Assembly (NCBI GenBank): GCA_030041415.1
Contig: JASHNX010000119.1
Span: forward strand, 1 to 35,365
Length of the DNA stretch: 35,365 nucleotides
Reading direction: 5' to 3'
Origin: Candidatus Sulfotelmatobacter sp.
GTDB taxonomy: Bacteria > Acidobacteriota > Terriglobia > Terriglobales > Acidobacteriaceae
The notes under the pieces are model-generated. The model had not been told where the DNA came from, searched no databases, and saw only the letters and a list, made by a program, of their open reading frames with translations. The position numbers were made by a program, and so were the translations under genes. Shown in pieces: positions 32,465 to 35,365 of the stretch (position 1 is its first letter; the number at the start of each line of letters is the position of its first letter).

Positions 32465-33646
32465 GTGGAACGCCCTCAACAAGAAAATCTGGATCGCGAC
32501 GCCCTATCGGACGACGCCGTAAGCAGCGGGAATCGCATGCCCGCTGAATGGGAGCCACATGCTGCAACCTGGCTGGCGTGGCCGCACAATCATGGCGACT
32601 GGCCGGGAAAGTTCGAGCCGATTCCGTGGGTGTATTGCGAGATCGTTCGCAATCTTGCGCGGCATGAACCGGTGGAACTGATTGTCAATGACGCTGCCGC
32701 GGAACGAAAAGCTCGCAAGCTGCTCGACCGCGCGAATACGCCATTAGAAAACGTCCGCTTTCACCGCTGGCGAACGGACCGCGTCTGGGTTCGCGATTCG
32801 GGGTGCATTTTTGTTGCCGCAAAGCCGGACTTTGCCCGGCCGGACAGCCGAGGCCGGCTGTCCCCACACAAGCATCGAAGAGTATGGCAGGAGGCCATCA
32901 ACTTTCGCTTCAACGCATGGGCGAAATATTCGAACTGGAAAAATGATGACAAGATCGGCGGGCGCATGGCCGCTGTCGCGAAGGCCGAGGAGATTCAGCC
33001 GCTCCATCGAAAAGGACACCGGAAATCTCGTGTCGTTCTCGAAGGCGGATCGATCGACGTTAACGGGCAGGGGACAATCTTGACCACCGAAGAATGCCTG
33101 CTGAGCAAGATTCAGCGGCGTAATCCTGGAATGTCGCGCAAGGATTACGAGAAATTATTCGCCCAGTATCTCGGTGCGCCGCACGTCATCTGGCTGGGCA
33201 GAGGAATAGCGGGCGACGATACGCACGGCCACGTCGATGATCTCACGCGTTTCGTCGCTGAAGATACCGTTGTGACTGTAATCGAACCCAACCGGAAAGA
33301 TCCCAATCATTCACCGCTTCGTGAGAACCTTCGCCGCTTGCGGGCCGCGATCGATCAAGACGGCAGGCCGCTGAACATCGTCGAAATTCCACTACCGCGT
33401 CCAGTCATCTTCGAAAAACGGCGCCTGCCCGCCAGCTACGCGAACTTCTATATTGCAAACGGAGTCGTGCTCGTGCCGGTTTTTGACGATCCGAACGATC
33501 GGACCGCACTTAACACCCTTTCCGAAGTGTTTCCCACGCGCGAAATCGTTCCTATCTATTCCGGCGATTTCGTTTGGGGATTGGGAACCATGCACTGCAT
33601 GACGCAGCAGCAGCCTGCGGTTTTATCCGGTCAGGCACGATACTGA
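32465..33646 (+). CDS. aguA: Agmatine deiminase with an in-frame palindrome insertion
   Basis: 393 residues from GTG; an ATG at MPAEWEPHAA (32537) is an alternative and closer to the family start. It converts agmatine to N-carbamoylputrescine. The motifs PAEWEPHAATWLAWPHN, VWVRDSG, EGGSIDVNGQGT, catalytic His in DTHGHVDDLTRF and nucleophile Cys378 in GTMHCMTQQQP are intact. After DSGCIFVAAKPDF there is an insertion of about 18-20 residues (RPDSRGRLSPHKHRRVW) not expected in the family, encoded by a perfect palindrome at 32842-32863. The gene is 8 nt after aguB. Confidence 0.94.
   Translation: MERPQQENLDRDALSDDAVSSGNRMPAEWEPHAATWLAWPHNHGDWPGKFEPIPWVYCEIVRNLARHEPVELIVNDAAAERKARKLLDRANTPLENVRFHRWRTDRVWVRDSGCIFVAAKPDFARPDSRGRLSPHKHRRVWQEAINFRFNAWAKYSNWKNDDKIGGRMAAVAKAEEIQPLHRKGHRKSRVVLEGGSIDVNGQGTILTTEECLLSKIQRRNPGMSRKDYEKLFAQYLGAPHVIWLGRGIAGDDTHGHVDDLTRFVAEDTVVTVIEPNRKDPNHSPLRENLRRLRAAIDQDGRPLNIVEIPLPRPVIFEKRRLPASYANFYIANGVVLVPVFDDPNDRTALNTLSEVFPTREIVPIYSGDFVWGLGTMHCMTQQQPAVLSGQARY
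32842..32863 (+). repeat. Palindromic element inside aguA
   Basis: Two perfect 9-bp arms, GGACAGCCG (32842-32850) and CGGCTGTCC (32855-32863), surround a 4-nt loop AGGC. They lie inside the extra segment of AguA near residues 126-133. The palindrome looks like a REP-type repeat that inserted without breaking the frame. Confidence 0.65.
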
Positions 33647-33649
33647 GGA

Positions 33650-34105
33650 TTATTTCTTGTATTGCGTCGGCTGCGGACCTTTCTCGAGTGTTTCGCGGTC
33701 CCAGATCCATCCCTGGCGGGAATAGCTGGCGAGTTCAAAATCCTGCGTGAGTTCGAGCGCATCGACCGGGCAGGCATCCTCACATAAACCGCAGAACATG
33801 CAGCGGCTCAAATCATAGGTGAAATTGGTGAGTTCTTTGCGCCGCGTATGTTCGTTGCGCGCGCTGGAAACCACGATCAAATTCTCCGGGCAGGCCAGCG
33901 CGCAAAGATCGCAGGCAATGCACATGGTTTCGTTGGTATCGGAATTCACGTTCAGCCGCGGCGCGCCCCGGTAGCGCTCGGCAACCTGTGGCCGCTCCAA
34001 GGGATATTGCTCGGTGTAGATTTCCTTCGGGTCCTGATAGCGAAACGTGACTTTCAATCCCTGCAGGAGGTCGACGAGAAAAATCTTACGTAGCAGCGTG
34101 GGCAT
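33650..34105 (-). CDS. nuoI: NADH-quinone oxidoreductase subunit I (NuoI), solitary
   Basis: 151 residues from the ATG at 34105; ATG at 34111 and GTG at 34129 are alternatives. Two 4Fe-4S cluster motifs are complete: C62-IA-C65-DL-C68-ALA-C72-P and C102-MF-C105-GL-C108-EDA-C112-P. Flanking sequence (LLQGLKVTFRY, EQYPLERPQVAERYRGAPRLN) is specific to the Complex I subunit that carries clusters N6a and N6b. No other nuo gene is next to it. It converges on aguA with a 3-nt gap. Confidence 0.9.
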   Translation of the reverse strand: MPTLLRKIFLVDLLQGLKVTFRYQDPKEIYTEQYPLERPQVAERYRGAPRLNVNSDTNETMCIACDLCALACPENLIVVSSARNEHTRRKELTNFTYDLSRCMFCGLCEDACPVDALELTQDFELASYSRQGWIWDRETLEKGPQPTQYKK

Positions 34106-34234
34106 CCCCATACCCGCGTAGCATACCACCGGGCATCTTCCGGTGACCAGTGGGTGGTCGTGGCCATGTCGTCCTCCAAAATCGTAGGGAACTTTCCGGC
34201 CGGTTACATCGTACTTACTGCCAATGAGGATGTT

Positions 34235-34390
34235 ATGCGAACCTATTTCGCCAGTCTGACGCCGACCGCCAAGCTGCTGCTGGCTTTGCCAATCCTTGCC
34301 ATCGCATATCCGGTGGTGACGATTGTTCTTCCCAACGTGATTCGGGCAATCGTCCCCGAAGTTGTACGCTCTGTGCTGAGCCTGATCTAA
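34235..34390 (+). CDS. Small single- or double-span membrane protein
   Basis: 51 residues from the ATG at 34235, chosen because GAGG lies 5 nt upstream; the open frame extends back to a GTG at 34154. The chain is dominated by a hydrophobic stretch (KLLLALPILAIAYPVVTIVL) followed by an amphipathic helix (NVIRAIVPEVVRSVLSLI). It is divergent from nuoI and has no recognised family. Confidence 0.5.
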   Translation: MRTYFASLTPTAKLLLALPILAIAYPVVTIVLPNVIRAIVPEVVRSVLSLI

Positions 34391-34510
34391 CTTCGCAGCG
34401 GGGAGCGTGAGGCTTCACTCTGGTAGCAATTCAGCGCGGCCCGCTTCTTCGGTGGTTTCGCCCCTGTGACAATGTGCGTCAGTGATACCCTGCTGCCTTG
34501 GCTATTTGAG

Positions 34511-35005
34511 ATGGCTGACGAGCAACACGCGAACCGAAGCGCTCCGCAGGATGAAGACAGCCGGGACGAGCTGTGGATGCAGGAAGCCCTACGTTCGGCG
34601 CAGCGTGCCCTGGAAGCAGGAGAAGTCCCGGTCGGAGCGGTCGTTGTCTGCGATGCCGAAATCGTTGGCCGCGGTTGGAACTGCAATATCGAGAAATCCG
34701 ATCCAACTGCACATGCGGAGATCATCGCGCTGCGCGAGGCTGGAGCAAACATTGGTAACCATCGTCTGGGCCAGTGCGATCTGTTTGCTACAATTGAGCC
34801 GTGCGCCATGTGCGCCGGAGCGCTGGTCCACGCAAGGGTTCGCCGCTTGGTCTACGGGGCAGACGACCCCAAAGCAGGGGCCGTTCGCTCAGTAATGCAG
34901 GTGCTGAATCATCCGCAACTAAATCACCGAGTCGAAGTTCGCAGTGGAGTTCTGGCCGGTCGCTGCGCGGAACTGCTGCAGGAGTTTTTCAGGAATCGCA
35001 GGTAG
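34511..35005 (+). CDS. tadA: tRNA-specific adenosine deaminase
   Basis: 164 residues from the ATG at 34511; the frame extends to a GTG at 34466. It deaminates A34 to inosine in tRNA-Arg(ACG), allowing wobble reading. The zinc site is complete: His68-Ala-Glu70 (TAHAEI) and Cys98/Cys101 (PCAMCAGAL). WMQEALRSAQRALEAGEVPVGAV matches the family N-terminus. It lies 120 nt before tRNA-Ser. The Arg tRNA in this window has anticodon UCU and is not its substrate. Confidence 0.93.
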   Translation: MADEQHANRSAPQDEDSRDELWMQEALRSAQRALEAGEVPVGAVVVCDAEIVGRGWNCNIEKSDPTAHAEIIALREAGANIGNHRLGQCDLFATIEPCAMCAGALVHARVRRLVYGADDPKAGAVRSVMQVLNHPQLNHRVEVRSGVLAGRCAELLQEFFRNRR

Positions 35006-35030
35006 CCGGCGCGTGGTTGGCCAAGAAGCA

Positions 35031-35069
35031 GGTTCCTCACGCGCCCTCAGCGCGTGTTCGGAATGACAT
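35031..35069 (+). repeat. REP-like intergenic palindromic element, copy 4
   Basis: The ends GGTTCCTC and GGAATGACA match copy 1 at 5660-5683. Between them is a perfect 7-bp hairpin (CACGCGC 35038-35044 with GCGCGTG 35050-35056). It lies between tadA and tRNA-Ser. Confidence 0.55.
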
Positions 35070-35125
35070 CAATTGCGGTTGATTGCCGGCAACTGACGCG
35101 AAAAGCACGGGCACTTGTACGGCGC

Positions 35126-35215
35126 GGAGAGGTGCGTGAGCGGTTGAAACGATCCGCCTCGAAAGCGGACATACCTTAACGGGTATCGGGGGTTCGAATC
35201 CCTCCCTCTCCGCCA
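35126..35215 (+). tRNA. tRNA-Ser (anticodon CGA)
   Basis: 90 nt with encoded CCA. The acceptor stem GGAGAGG pairs perfectly with CCTCTCC. The anticodon stem TCCGC/GCGGA holds loop CTCGAAA, giving anticodon CGA, which reads UCG. A long variable arm (ATACC...GGTAT) identifies a class II serine tRNA. The T arm has the GGTTCGAATCC consensus. Confidence 0.96.
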
Positions 35216-35365
35216 TTCCTTCCACTAACAAACCCCTCTATCTTCGCCGGGCTCTCATTCCGTGCGCCTCACACGCTCCGATCAGGAACACGGCTCCCGG
35301 AATTGCTAGGAATCATCGTGGGATATAACATGAGCGCGCGTCCAAACTCTGCCTAACCCAGCGAT

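Noticed and set aside
35037-35231. Minus-strand ORF containing AEREGFEPPIPVKVCPLSRR
   Set aside because: It is the antisense translation of tRNA-Ser, a well-known spurious protein.
1-35365. CRISPR array, prophage, insertion sequence or defence island
   Set aside because: No regularly spaced identical repeats, transposase, integrase, restriction or toxin-antitoxin motifs were seen. Gene content is mostly housekeeping.

Overview
The window looks like a chromosomal segment of an Acidobacteriota (Terriglobia-type) bacterium. This is inferred from its character: moderately high GC, many GTG and TTG starts, a DUF2934-type small protein, YVTN-type propeller, POTRA-only protein and YheT hydrolase among housekeeping genes, and short palindromic intergenic repeats of a kind I associate with acidobacterial genomes. 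No rRNA, phage, transposase, integrase or CRISPR array is visible. Two tRNA genes are present: Arg(UCU) and Ser(CGA).

Layout, left to right. (1) 1-3.4 kb: a secreted M1-like peptidase homologue whose zinc motif reads HQLTH, then trpD and a small hypothetical gene on the minus strand. (2) 3.5-6.2 kb: sucC-sucD-ndk on the plus strand, both succinyl-CoA synthetase subunits plus nucleoside diphosphate kinase. (3) 6.3-8.25 kb: tRNA-Arg, purA and a small ABM-domain protein on the minus strand. (4) 8.3-15.6 kb: a DUF1624-like membrane acyltransferase, two alpha/beta hydrolases, argD, a small lipoprotein, a UDP-glucose dehydrogenase homologue lacking its catalytic residues, and a 2'-5' RNA ligase family protein. 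(5) 16.0-23.1 kb: a long minus-strand run icd, mdh, cysteine desulfurase, mnmA, a probable unlisted 54-codon gene, DyP peroxidase and encapsulin. The DyP carries a C-terminal encapsulin-targeting peptide and overlaps the shell gene by 8 nt. (6) 23.2-27.7 kb: small membrane and outer-membrane-like proteins, then a LysR regulator overlapping a barrel-less POTRA protein by ATGA, then a small Cys-containing secreted protein. (7) 27.7-33.65 kb: polyamine genes. These are pyruvoyl-dependent arginine decarboxylase (arginine to agmatine), agmatine deiminase and N-carbamoylputrescine amidase (agmatine to putrescine), and a deoxyhypusine-synthase-like aminobutyltransferase that may make homospermidine. 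A propeller protein and a DUF2934 protein lie among them. (8) 33.65-35.3 kb: a solitary nuoI, a small membrane protein, tadA and tRNA-Ser.

The genes make coherent functional pairs: TCA enzymes (sucCD; icd-mdh), sulfur donation (cysteine desulfurase with the thiouridylase MnmA), an encapsulated peroxidase, and a near-complete arginine-to-putrescine route. The less ordinary signals are the UGDH pseudoenzyme, the HQLTH pseudo-peptidase, a promoter-hairpin-terminator cassette ahead of the arginine decarboxylase, a palindrome embedded in frame in aguA, the duplicated PRPP loop in trpD, and the small ORF between mnmA and the encapsulin operon. All functional calls come from reading motifs; no database search was run.
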